Assembly: GCA_029204225.1 (NCBI GenBank)
Contig: CM055096.1
Location: forward strand, 70,701,444 to 70,765,443
From: Diphasiastrum complanatum
Taxonomy: Eukaryota > Streptophyta > Lycopodiopsida > Lycopodiales > Lycopodiaceae
Length of the DNA stretch: 64,000 bases
Direction: 5' to 3'
Shown: positions 1 to 11,792 of the stretch, piece by piece
Layout of the letters: every line of letters begins with the position of its first letter
Position numbering within the stretch: position 1 is the first letter of the stretch
Notes under the pieces: model-generated
The model's database searches: none
Told to the model about the DNA's origin: nothing
What the model saw: the letters and a program-made list of their open reading frames with translations, nothing else
Made by a program: the position numbers and the translations under genes

Positions 1-86
<86 letters not shown>
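1..86. repeat. (GA)n microsatellite
   Basis: Uninterrupted GA dinucleotide tract that begins at or before the window edge and stops at a C at position 87. Similar GA/CT tracts recur at 7003, 7944, 15535, 53149 and 58713. Confidence 0.98.
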
Positions 87-89
<3 letters not shown>

Positions 90-3000
90 TACTTTTGAAA
101 CTTGAACTGAACATAAAATGAACTAATCTCCTGATCTATTTATAGATGTTGATGGCACAACCCTAATGGAATGCACCGTCATCCACCTGGTAGGTGCCAC
201 ATGGAGATAAGGGATTGGACTCGAAATATGTAATAGATAAGACTCCCCAAGCAAATCTGATGAAGTCGTTATTTGGTAGTCCTCAAATAACAACAATACG
301 TGTATTTCTACAGACGATCTCGAATTCGACATTGTCTCGAATATGCGAGTAAAACTATAGAGTAGTTCCACATTACAAAATGATTAAAAAAAAGAAATCC
401 AACAAAGATCACTTCCATCAAAACACTTCTTGCTATTGTTGTAGTTTAGAAATTTGTGAATTGCATCAATTGGATGTTCGTATTGCTTTTTGATATGGTT
501 TTATTCATGAACAAAATAATATGAAATAGCTAGAAAGTTTCATTCAATCGAATTCAAAGCACACAATTTGTAGAATTCACAAGGCCCTACGTGGGTTCAA
601 ATAACCACCCAAGGCGATACTTAGACTCCAAGTTAATGAAGGGCCCTCTCTTATTGCCCAACTCACCATTTTACGTCCCGGCCTCATTTGCCTGCTTTAC
701 CTTCCTTGCCTCAACATCCCCTAGGCAACGGAATAAGCATGAGCCTAATTTGAAAAGCCTTGAGCATGGGCCTCGACACTTAGCAACGAAAAGTTTTGGG
801 TGTCGGGCATAACCGCAAATTTGTACTTAAGGGATAACTCACATTTGCCCTCCTGACTTTCTTTCTTTAAGCTCTTTGGCTCTTGCTTTTAGGCTACCCA
901 TTGGTATTATTAGCATATGTGTTGCCTTCCTTCCATGCTCGAAATAGCTGGAGCGCTTTGACACTTTTTTAAAGATATTTATTCCTGGCCATTAAAGTGG
1001 TAGAAGCTATACCTACCTATGCTGGACATAAGATGGGGTGCAAGCTATCCCAGAAATAGGTTCCACTTCGTCATATGATGAGCATAGGTTATAGTTGGGA
1101 GGTCAAGCTTGCATGTTTAGGTTTTGCGTGCCCTATGATTTTCAATTTGCAAAAATTCTTAAAGAATTTGACTCCATTCTAATTAACAACCACTTTTCGA
1201 CATGAGATTTCTTCGAAAGTTCTTAATATGTCTCAACTCTAGATCCGTCCTCCCTTAAATTTGATGATCTATAGAGAGCAGACATGTCAAAGTACAAGTT
1301 CTATTTGACAAAAGGTTGTGAAGGACAAAAGAATATAGTCATGTGGACTAATGAGAGAGCTGGGAATGGGTTACTTAAGATCTGACGTTGTGAGCGTGCC
1401 TACGTGAGGATTTCCTTGATGAGGCACTTAAAAATGGTAAATGTTATTTTCGGATTTTTTTTTTTCAAATTTTAAATCAAAAGTTTTTCTTTCCATGCTC
1501 AACATAGGATTTTGAGGATAATTTGTTTTCTATGTTTGCTTCAGAGTTTAAAAGAAGCAACTTTGATCACTAATGAGGCCCTCTCAAATGGTGAAGATGA
1601 TGTGGTGTCAAAAGCCTCGAAGTTGAAATCGCACGTTGTGACTTTAGGCAAGAATTTGGCCTCCTCAACACATAAGACTACCTAGGCTAAGGATTTCTCC
1701 CACATGGTCCACACTAAAGAGAAAATGTAACTCTCTAAGAACATTCCAAGGAGATTTCGACCAATCAAAGCCTAGTAAAAGAGGATTTTAAAAAATGACA
1801 AAAAGAGATCAAGGCCCAAAGCATTCAATAAAGATTCCTTCTCAAGAATCTTCCTTATCCTCAATAAGAGATGTCGCTAAAATGAGACAAACAATTCATG
1901 AAAACAAAATAATAAAAATAAAAATAAAAACAACATTCATTATTGATATTGAACAATGTGACCAACCTCCACTTGATCCTTCATCAAGAGATAGACCATG
2001 TACATAATTTTAAGATTAGATTTAAAGGTCGCACACATGCTATTGCAACTCCATTCCTAGTGCTTGTTGACCTTGTCCTACAATGGTAGATTTTGACATT
2101 AAAATTGTAGATATATATAAATTGTTTGGTCATGGGTGGAATTTAGAGTTTATAGGCCAAGAAAGAGCTCTCTCTTGCTACTTCCAATTCATTAGACATG
2201 TGAGTCTTTATCTTTAATGTTTGCAAGCCTAAATGTCAAGGAAGCCAAATTTCTAACATGGGACATAGATCAAGACTATAAAGATGACAAAGATTCAAAG
2301 AGTGTCATTTCTTCCACAAAGACTATACTGGCTTTGACAAAGGTGATGATCACAAGAATTTTGAGCTCTAAAGTGTCTATGTGCCCAAGAGACCGACATG
2401 CCTTTTGATGACAAGAATCCAACTCACACCCTCTCCAAACATGACAACTATTTTTGGTGGCCTTCCATTCTGGACAAGTAAATATGAAACTTCAATTTAT
2501 TTTCTAGCGTTTTTATTCTTTTCATTCTTTAGTTAGTTCTAAAGTATAATCCTTTTTAGTTGAGTACTTATTATAGTTGTTTCTTTATTTCAGGTTTAAG
2601 ATCTACTTGACAAGATTTTTAATGAATGAAAAGGGTCTGAAATACACGGACAAGTTGCGAACGGTGTAACAACTTTGAAGAAAAAGTCCAATTAGCTCGT
2701 CCTTGCTCCAATTCCTATAGACATGGGTATATCAGAGTGGAATAGCATGTAGAGAATTCTCTCCCATGAGATAATAATGAGTGTCTTGTCTAGGGTTGAG
2801 TTTATTTGAAATGGAAAAAGAATTCCACATGTGTTTTTAATTTTTATGATTGTTACATTTTCTTTAATATTTTTAATCAGCAATTTTTCTATTTTTTTTC
2901 TTTTTTCAAACATGAACACATGTTATCAAAGGCCTCAATTGTTAAAATGGCAGACCTTCCTGCTACATGGTGCAAGAGATTCTCTACTGCCAGTGTTGTG

Positions 3001-5140
3001 CTTGTTGATAAGCTTAGATACCTTGCCTACTGTATCATAATTTGCTTTGCCGCTACTCGCGAAGTGGCCTTTTCTCAATGACCCCCTTTGTTTAGTTTTC
3101 TAACTGGAGGAGAAAATCATGGTTCATCTGTTCCTCTACTGATGTAGAGACATCTAGTTGTTTTTTTTTTGTGCTTGTTTAGCCGTTGGGAGACTCCTCC
3201 GCCTCTCGTTGTTTTTTCCATCCTTTTGGACGACTCCCACCTCACGAGTCCTTCACTCTTGGCTTTCTAGAATGTGTGTAGGCTTTCTATTCTTTGGAAG
3301 GTATGGACGACATGTAACCAACACATTTTTTATGGCTTAATGAACCATCTTTCGGCAGGTATATGTTTACGCTTTGCTTTCCATTTTGTAGATGCTCTTT
3401 AGAATATGGTGAACCACCTCCTTGCATGGTGTGACACTTGAGTTTCACTTCTTTGGGTAATTGATAGTTCCAGTTTGTATAGCTGCTTTTTATATTGTGT
3501 GTACATTTGTGAAAATATACTAGTCTCTTAGTGATTGCACAAAAAAGAAATTGGGAGGAGTGTCGATCTCTCTATCCAAACAACACCTAAAATAACGAGT
3601 TGTAGCGCTTTTTCATTTTACTTAGAGACATGGTAAATTCACTTTCATTATTTTCCAAAAACTTTTAATAATTTTTGTTTAGTCCATATTCAGTGTGAGC
3701 TTTTCCCTTTAAGCAATTTTTTTTCCCACAATCAAATTGCTTTTTTAAAAATGTCTTCTATGCTAAGCTTAGGTGAGCACTCATCATTATTGTATTTTTT
3801 TTTCCAATGTACTTCTGGCATCTCTAACTAGTATTCAAGGTCATCCCCTTCATTCATGAAGGATTTAAAACACTTGTCAAACCTATGAAGAGTAGTTTCT
3901 TTACAATCAAATCAAAAGACAAGTTCTCACTTCAACTTTCTTAGCTTAAGTTGTATGGAACCCACTTTCATGGACTAGGTTTGACTCTAATTCACTTTTC
4001 AAAAAATCCTCTCCAACTCCTAAAGTGTCGGGTAAATTTTCATGAGTAGGATAAAAAATTGTAGAATTTCTTGTATATGAAAATAGTTTTCTATCAAAAT
4101 AAAATAACTTGCAAATAAATTTAATTGGGTGTATGCAATGTCAAATGATGGTGCCAAATCTTACAACAAATCTAAGCAAAAGTCAACATGCTTTGAGACC
4201 CTACCCTACAATTTGGAAAAGTATTTCAAAATCTTCAAAGTTTTTGCATCATAGAAAAGTTGCCCTTTTCATATTAAACAAAGGTCATTGAATGGGTGAC
4301 GCTTACAAAAGATGAATTAAAAATGCTCTTGTCATTATATAGAAAAGTAGTTTTAGAGGAGCATATTCATTGCAAAGAGCAACACATTTGAACTTGGCCA
4401 AAATATTAGATTCATTTCTAAGGGCATTATATGGCATAATTGTACTCCTTTATTGAACTTTGTTGTTTGTTACTACAAAGATGTTAGCATTAGATCGTGG
4501 CCAAACATTTCTTGGTTTGCTTTGGGCATTATATGGCACACTTGCGGTCCTTTTTTGCTTGTTATTTAAATGTAAAGTCAAAGACTCCAAACAAATTTGT
4601 GCACACAACTTTCACTTCGAGTAAAGCCCAAGTGTTGGGTTTCAAACTTGTTGGGGCCGTGCCACACTGAAGCTGGCACCCTCTTGCAGGGCCCTTCAAA
4701 AGTGTAAAGCCCTAGGGCCTCACAAACTTTTATCTTGTATTGCCCTTACCAGGCCCTTCAAAGTGCACCCCACACGTGCCCTTATTGCCCACTTCAAAAA
4801 CTTGTACTTGGAAGACAAATAGAGTGAGGAGCATCACCTTAGGCTTGGTGCCTCCACCATGTGGATCATCACATGGTTTATGCCATGTTTTTAAACCCTC
4901 CAACTCCCCCCTCCCCCTACCCCAAAACCCCCAAGAAGAAAACATGGTTATGCCTTCTTGCAAACCTCGACATCCCCCTCCCCACTCCCTACCCTCCCAA
5001 GAAGAAAACAGTTGGCTGTAGCCAGCTAGCCAAAAAAAAAGGAACAATAATCGTGTATATTTTCACCGTAAAATCACTTTTCACATTTTAACAAATGAAA
5101 TTGAGTAGCCTCACAAAACATATCTTCACATTTTTTTTTT
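87..5140. other. AT-rich intergenic stretch, no gene supported
   Basis: Only short open frames occur, without recognisable motifs, and stop codons are frequent in all frames. Parts look like old transposon sequence: two short related segments near 4418 and 4526 share a 'gggcattatatggca' core, and 4630-5030 is rich in CCCTT/GGGCC words. No terminal repeats, primer sites or conserved protein motifs were found. I assign no function. Confidence 0.6.
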
Positions 5141-5283
5141 ACAGGCACCTTCCGGCATTTGGAAGGTGCCCGTAAATTTTTTTAACTTTTTTTACATGCA
5201 CCTTCCCCCCGGAAGGTGCGCGTAAAACAAATTACAAAAAATATGAATTCATGTCGAGGAAGGGCTAGCTCCTCGGCCCTTCC
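5141..5283. repeat. Three consecutive GC-rich hairpins
   Basis: Hairpin 1 has a perfect 10-bp stem, GGCACCTTCC (5144-5153) against GGAAGGTGCC (5161-5170). The arms extend to about 16 bp with one mismatch (TTTAC on the left, GTAAA on the right). Hairpin 2 has a 9-bp stem, GCACCTTCC (5198-5206) against GGAAGGTGC (5211-5219), again flanked by TTTAC and GTAAA. Hairpin 3 has an 8-bp stem, GGAAGGGC (5258-5265) against GCCCTTCC (5276-5283). The first two are clearly copies of one palindromic unit. They could be remnants of a foldback element or tandem palindromic repeat. The function is unknown. Confidence 0.85.
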
Positions 5284-5527
5284 GCCTGTGGAAGGCTTTG
5301 CGCCCTCGGGCCTCCGCCATCAGGCGCACATCATTCCCCGGCAAAAGGGCCTCCGAGCCCCACCTTTCCTCCCCTTAAAATAATACTAAAATTTTGGAAG
5401 GCCAATTTAATTTATTGACGGATTATATAATTAACTAAAATACTCTCGTCCTGGGCCTCTCGACTCTCGAGCTGTGGAGAGCTGGGGTAGGGGGGGGCCC
5501 CCAAAACGTGTCGCTCGTGACGATAGT

Positions 5528-6219
5528 CCACGTGTCTTTGATTATTCATTGCCTTCCTTACGCTTCGAGACAAAAGAGTCGGGATTTCGTGAGCTTCCCC
5601 TGCTTTGAAGTACCTTGCTGGCTTACTGACACGAGCTCTATTGCTCACGACCACATGAGAATTTGGCACCTGCTAGGCTTACCATTTAAAATCCTTTTAT
5701 TGGCTGATTTTGAGAACGTGGCCGAATCTGAGTGTTTATAGCATGATCCAACGGTGGCGAATTTTAGACCTTTATGTTACTGTACCTGCTCCTTCCGCGT
5801 GGCGGCGAGAAGCGCTAGGGACGATCTATTTCACGCCACAACACTTGAGATCTGCCACATGGAGGGTTCTGAATGGCTATCGGTACAACGTGGCGAGATC
5901 TGAGATATCCAGGCGTGTCAGACCAGGGCTCCCTTCGCATGCCGCGTGCTTACCAACACTACGAACCGTCTATGAAAGGTACGCTACAATCTCGAACCCA
6001 CCACCATTGGATCTCACCATACACAATTACATACTGCCACGTGTGTCCTAATCGACATTTCGATTTCCTCCAGTGCCACGTAGGAGAATCCAAGCCGGCA
6101 AGAGATTTAACATTTGCCGTGTCATTAAAGTCCCATTGCCACACACAGGACTCAGGAGGAGTAGAGATAGATGAAGAGTAGGACTCAGGAGGAGGAGAGA
6201 TGGATGAAGAAGGCCACGT
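5528..6219 (+). promoter_or_regulatory. Cluster of six ABRE-type (ACGTGKC) elements
   Basis: The core ACGTGTC lies at 5530-5536 and ACGTGGC at 5716-5722 and 5888-5894. The reverse form GCCACGT lies at 6036-6042 (within a CACGTG G-box), 6075-6081 and 6213-6219. ABRE cores bind ABF/AREB bZIP factors in abscisic-acid and drought responses. The cluster ends about 100 bp before the proposed start codon of the ERD7-like gene, a family known to be dehydration-responsive. The motifs are seen directly; the regulation is inferred. Confidence 0.6.
6148..6213. repeat. 33-bp tandem duplication in the 5' region
   Basis: Two adjacent 33-bp units, 6148-6180 and 6181-6213, both begin GGACTCAGGAGGAG and differ at a few positions. 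The duplication lies just upstream of the proposed start of the ERD7-like gene, probably in its 5' UTR or core promoter. Confidence 0.85.
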
Positions 6220-6318
6220 TCTGGTTTGGACTAAAATTGGGGAATAGTTTGCAGATCAACAAGGGTTTGGATCGCAGTTCTTTTTCAAATTAGTACCAAC
6301 CCATCGCTCCTTTTTCCG

Positions 6319-6999
6319 ATGTCATCTCCAAATTTAAGGTGAAAATTTCATCAAAATCTGAGTTAAAACACTCCACATTGTTCAAATCACAAGACTGTTA
6401 TGCAATAATTTATGTGATGTGTTGTGATTAAGGATTTTGTGTGATTCAAATATATATGTTCGTGAAATGGCTCTGTGATGTTTTTATATGGAGTTGCATT
6501 TCTATTAATATCGTCCTAGATCCCTGTTGTTTTCAGAATCCAGATTATGATGTATGCTAATTGTTTACAGATATGTGCTTTCCTGGAACCAATGTCCTTC
6601 GGTTGTCAGGGCTTTACTATATTGAAATTATGAATCATCCTATTGTTTTAAGAATCCAGTTGTAGTGCATGTGTATTTTCTGAAAATTGATGTCCGTCAG
6701 GGCTTTACTATATTGAGTCATGTGGATTTGGGACTGACGAGATCGAGAGTGTTTTTAGACAGTTTCTGTTAATATGTCCAATGAATCGATTCACCTCGTT
6801 TTGACACTTTCCGTATCGTACGACTTCAGTACAAAACTAAAAGCAGTAGTCCTTGGTGAGCTGGAAGCGGTAAGAACAATAAACTCTTACAGTTTACTTC
6901 AAAAGTCGTTCCGTCCAACTCTTTAACTTTTAGTTTTATGTCATGATCATCATCCGATGCTTTCAAGTTTTGGTAGAAAAATGTCGCAGTCAGAGCGAG

Positions 7000-7045
<46 letters not shown>

Positions 7046-7899
7046 AGAGAGACATAACTTTTTTTTAAGGTTTTGAAATAGGCCTTTCGACCAACTGTCA
7101 AGGAATTTCCTAAAGAACATAGAGAAATACGTGAGGAGTTAGAAAGATCTTATACTGTGTAAAATTTACCCAGGGTCAGAAAGAATAGGATCGGAATTGA
7201 GTGACAGAGAGAGAGAGATGACAATGGCATGCACGCAGCCACAAGGCTTTGTTCCGGGGACGGAGAGGGACTAGGAAAAGGAATACCTTGATGGGAAGCC
7301 GATCGAGGTGTCAGGTGAGAGAAGTTCCCTTGTGAATGGTTTCTCCTTCTTTGACATTTTGTGATCAGTTCCTGATCTGGCATAAATACCCGCGGGGTTT
7401 TTTTTGTAAGATGGTGCTCAGGTCCCGTCTGATGGATGCACAAGCGTCTCGAGTCTCATCTCGGTTCGTAGGGGACATTCGTAACTCTTTGCTTTTGCAC
7501 GTTGCATTCAAGTTAAGAGACTTATGAACGAATATATTAAATCTCCTGAGGTGCTTAGGTAGTTTCAAGAGTTGCTTGCACAGGTGAAAATGATGAATAT
7601 GGTTCTTGCGAAGCCGTCCGGGATGGACTTGGAGAATGCGGGCTGCTGGAGTGATAATTCTGAGCCCAAGACAGAAAAGTTGGTACGAGGTAGCCGAGTA
7701 ATTTATGTGCGGCAAATCCCTTGTCCCGTAGTTGATAATATTCCTCTTGTTGTTCAAATAAGGATAGGATATTCAAGTGCAATCGGTTTAATCCAAGGCT
7801 GTCTATAGAAGGAGGTGGAGTTTGTAGTTTATGCACATGATGAATACAAGTATATTTTAAAGCTTCACTGAACTTTCTCAGGTATGCGCGTGTGTGTGT

Positions 7900-7985
<86 letters not shown>

Positions 7986-10900
7986 ACTCTTTCATGAATC
8001 TTAACAGTTCGACCATTATTGGTTTGACTGCTTACTATCAACAATCATACGTCATCCAAGATTTATGTAAGAAAATATGTGTTGTCCGTGTCTGTATAAT
8101 AACTGGACTTACCGAGCTTTTATTTCGCAGATCAGAAGATTTCTTGGCATCAGATGCTCTAATGAAAACTACTGTTTAGTAGTCCTCCGAGAAGTGGCGC
8201 GTTGTTGAAGATCTTCTTTCCTGTCCGCCAGGTTTGGAGTTCGACTCCACGTTGCCACGCGGAAAGGACATACAAGAAAAAAAACTATTGGTTCTTGACT
8301 AAAAGCAAGGTTCTGGTTCAATTTGATAGAGTTGATGTCTTGAAGCTAATATCGACCATTGACATCATATAAGAATCCCTCTTGCATTCAAGAATGGGAG
8401 GCGGGTCCAACAGTCCAAGCGTGGAAAATGCAGTACCGGAGCTACGATCTGGTTGTCAAATTGAACTGTTCAAAACCAAGGGAGCACAGTTGTATCTTTT
8501 GGATGGAGAAGCAAGCGTGCTCATGCAGACAGGAGATTTTAGTTTACATTTGATAAAGCAGGCCAATTCTCTACTAGCTGCGGTTGTTGCTTCTGTAGGA
8601 GATGTACAATGGCCTGTGGGAAAAGATTCACCTGTCTTTAAAAGCGGAAAAGCCAGCTACACTCTTGCTCTACCAGGTATAGTGTACGGTTTAAAATTGC
8701 TGGAAAGCACACCCTCTGGAGCTCTTCACCAACTGGAGGCTCTGATGTTGCTATACTCAACGTTCGAAGTTCATCCAGACATTGAAACAGGTCATATCTT
8801 TCACCCCATTTTTCTCAGGTGGCAGTTCTTTGAAGGCTGAATGATCGATTAACTAACATGACATACAAATCATATACAAAAACGGAGTAAAATTTGAAGA
8901 ATAGCACATTGAACTTGCTAAGTAGTTCTCTCTCTGCTCTTTTGAAATTTCCCGGATGAGCATTGTGGCTTATCCTTCACTTTCTGTGTATCTTTATGGA
9001 CATAAGTTGCCGCAACGGTTTTTTATCAATATTGTCCATTTGAACTCGTCTTTATACGGAACAGCTCCGTTAAGCGTGATTCTCTACACGTTTTGGTACG
9101 ATCGTGGGTAAACCTTCCTCGTTCCGGAATGATGTGGTTCCGTTTCCGTAATTTCGTGTTAGTAATCTGTAAATATCCCAGTAATGATCTTGATGAGTTC
9201 ATTTAAAAGGTCATCTCTATTTGTATGTCTGACTATTCGCCAGTCCTCATCAACTGCCGAAATTTGCACGTCTGAATTCGCCTTCCACATCCACAGGTTC
9301 CCCGACATGTTTTCAAGTCTGTTATTTCCTTAGAGCTCGCATAGTACTGTTTCCTTGCCCTATACTTTGTCTATTTATAAGAGATTTCCTTCGTGTCCAC
9401 TTGTATAACAAATTTTCATTTGAAAGCCTTTGTTTGTCGAATTAGGTTCTCACCCAGCTGCAAAAGACTGCATCTAATTCGATTGTTCTCATGGTTTTGT
9501 TCTAACTTCTCACTAACTACTAATGCTCCTGCCCTCCACCTTCACCAGGCTTTTTCTATTCCGGCCTATAGATTCTGCCACGTCCAATTTACCACCATAA
9601 GTGAAAATGGCGTATGCTTGATCAGCGAATCGTAATGCTATATATCCTGATTGCCTCAGGAGGATCCACCGTAGGCAGAGTCAATTACTCCAGTTCTCGG
9701 GTTCTCGGGAAGAGGTTTGTGAATTCTATCGTGAAACCACAGCTGAGGATAACTGGCGGTGGTTGTTTACTATGTCCTTGATGGACGCTGCGAGTGAGAA
9801 TTACTTGAATTTAAAGCGTGATGGGAACCTTTAAAAAGATGCATTCATGTTGTATCGAAGGCGAAATCCAGTGCATCCCAGGGATGGCTTGCCATTTTAC
9901 CGTGTTCCGGGTACATGAGATGATGAAGCAGCTCCAACGAGAGCAATGATGGACGATCTTATCCTCAAAAACGATGAAATCATTAAGGGTTTGATGAGAA
10001 ACCTGAACCCATCCCGCATAGGATCTTGCGATAGTCAACTATTCCGTACGTGCTAGGTAGATAACGGAATTGTACAAGCCTTCGAGGCATCCTGGCATTG
10101 CCCTTATAAATCACGCCAAATCCGCCTGAAAAGGATATCCCATCGCTGTTGGCAGGAAAGCAGCGACAAACAACGTGTTTCGTACGTACGGAAACGATTG
10201 CGAACGTTACGACCCCATATGCCCAGACAAAATTGCTCAGAACGGAACGGGCATCTAGATCCTATATTGTATGGAAGCAGACGGATTAGGTGCGTCCTGA
10301 GATAGATTCAAGCTTTTGCTCACCTAGCTATGCTACACCGCACCCCAAATTAAATCCGCAAATGAGGTCATGTTCTGTTATTCTGCTTTTCCTACTAACC
10401 ATTCTGATGTATACCTTTGAATCGATAGACTGACACCTTTGAATTAGAGCGTAAGCTGCAGCAATGGCCTATAAATTTCAATGTTGTCCATTTGAACTCA
10501 TGTTTATTCTGTGCCTACAGTTTTTTGTATGGAAGCAGACGTATTAGGTGTATGAGTTCCTGATATTTCTCTTAAGATAGAAGTGGATAATGAACAAGTG
10601 TTCATATTATCTGGTTAATCTTTTAGTAAGCATTCTGCTTTATGACTTTGAATTGGTGCAATGACTCCTTTCAAACGGTATTCCTAGTATTCGGTGTTCT
10701 AATGTTGCATGCAAGAAAAAACTTATAGATGCGTACAACAATCTCTTCTTAGTCGGCCGAATTTTAAACGATAATAAAAGATCAGAAATCAAGTTTTACG
10801 ATATCACCAATATGTGCCGATCTGTTTTTGTCCACGCAGGTATGAGCAATACACAGGTATCTTCACATGCAAGGCAGGTAGCCGCTTCTGAATATTGGAC

Positions 10901-11792
10901 AGCTGTGGCTGCAAACTCTCAGAGCACGGTTATCAAACTGGCTGGGCAGATAGGCCAGTCTTCTACTGTAGCTAGTGGGATCACTCAGGGTGGAGATTGG
11001 GCTGCTTCGAACCTTTTGAAGGGGTCTTTTCTACCAGAAAGTAGGCTTTCAACTGCTCCCGCAGAAGCCGAAATTAGTCCTCAAATAAAAAAACAAATGC
11101 AGAAGGCCCGCCGGTTGTCCGCAGTCGCAAAGCTGTTTTCTAAGATCCTGTTAAAGGGCACCATCAGTGCGTCGGATCATGTTGCAAGGCATCTGGGACG
11201 AGACGTCGGATCGTCCACTAGTTCTTTCCGAACATCAGACAAATCTGTATTAAAAGATGTGGCGGTAGCGAGTGTCGACGCATTTGCCAAGGTTGTTGAT
11301 GTAGTAGAGTTAGCAGGGAAATCGGTCTTGACCGCGACAGGCTCGGCTGGATCCGATCTAATGCAGAGCAGGTACGGGGATTATGCAGGGCAAATTGCTC
11401 AAGATAGTTTTGATGCTGTTGGGAATATGGTCAACACGGCTTGGACGCTCAATAAGATGGGCCTTCTTATGCTTTTAAGAATAATAGCAGCTTCTACTGT
11501 GATCAATATTGGGCGTGGCTCCTCTGTTTCTTCCTTTGAAACAGGCCAGACATCTTCAACTGGCTCACAGCAATCATCTGTTACTGGCCCGGTTTCGCCA
11601 TCTCCTGCTGCCAGATCTCAATTAGACGAAGCATCAGTATCTGTTCAAAGTATGCACATGCCAAAGCAACTCCTTCACACTGGCATGCTTTCCATGGGTT
11701 CAGCTGCTGATAGACATCCACCTTTACCCTTTAGACCTCCGAGCAGGTTACCGAAGCCAGATACTAAGAGAGACTTTTCAGCAGTCGATTGA
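6319..11792 (+). CDS. Senescence/dehydration-associated protein (ERD7-like)
   Basis: Proposed join: exon 1 6319-6338, exon 2 8393-8790, exon 3 10840-11792, giving 456 residues, close to Arabidopsis ERD7 (about 450). Exon 1 encodes only MSSPNL plus two bases and ends at AG|GTGAAA. Exon 2 follows ATTCAAG| and ends ACAG|GTCATA. Exon 3 follows a pyrimidine tract and CGCAG|. All phases agree. Exon 2 carries the N-terminal domain (LYLLDGEAS, GDVQWPVGKD). Exon 3 carries the Senescence domain (EYWTAVAANSQ near residue 157, then VASVDAFAKVVD and SRYGDYAGQIAQDSFDAVGN), followed by a Ser/Thr/Pro-rich tail. In this family the Arabidopsis members bind membrane lipids and are induced by drought and cold; that role is by homology. 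If exon 1 is wrong, translation can start at the in-frame ATG at 8394. Six ABRE cores lie upstream. Confidence 0.85.
7003..7043. repeat. (AG)n microsatellite in intron 1
   Basis: About 20 AG units within the first intron of the ERD7-like gene. Confidence 0.97.
7891..7984. repeat. Compound (TG)n(AG)n microsatellite in intron 1
   Basis: TG repeats (7891-7944, one GG interruption) run directly into AG repeats (7944-7984). Confidence 0.97.
8194..8275 (+). mobile_element. tRNA-derived SINE-like fragment
   Basis: A B-box/T-arm-like sequence, GGAGTTCGACTCC, lies at 8236-8248. The block starts GTGGCGCG and ends with GCCACGC, so the ends can partly pair like an acceptor stem. A short A-rich tail follows (8271-8284). 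This matches the layout of a tRNA-related SINE head. No anticodon arm of a functional tRNA is evident, so it is not called as a tRNA gene. It sits in intron 1 of the ERD7-like gene. Confidence 0.4.
10262..10780. repeat. Diverged tandem duplication in intron 2
   Basis: The word TATGGAAGCAGACG followed by ATTAGGTG occurs near 10270 and 10529. Further related words follow each copy (CATTCTG, CTTTGAATT), consistent with an old duplication of about 260 bp in the second intron of the ERD7-like gene. Confidence 0.5.

Noticed and set aside
4730-5091. Overlapping open frames on both strands in a C/A-rich stretch (4730-5047 -, 4740-5021 +, 4861-5091 +)
   Set aside because: Long frames here follow from low stop-codon density in CCC/AAG-rich sequence. 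No conserved motif, start context or splice support.
5873-6181. 102-codon open frame upstream of the ERD7-like gene
   Set aside because: Overlaps other-frame ORFs on both strands in a GC-richer promoter region that holds the ABRE sites; no recognisable protein.
7572-7808. Possible extra exon of the ERD7-like gene
   Set aside because: The frame has no similarity to the family that I can see, and exons 1 and 2 already join in phase without it.
7555-8016. 153-codon - strand frame with Ser-Leu and Thr-His runs
   Set aside because: Driven by the (TG)n(AG)n microsatellite in intron 1; not a gene.
8200-8262. Functional tRNA gene
   Set aside because: A T-arm-like motif is present but no proper D-arm, anticodon arm or full acceptor pairing; better read as a SINE head.
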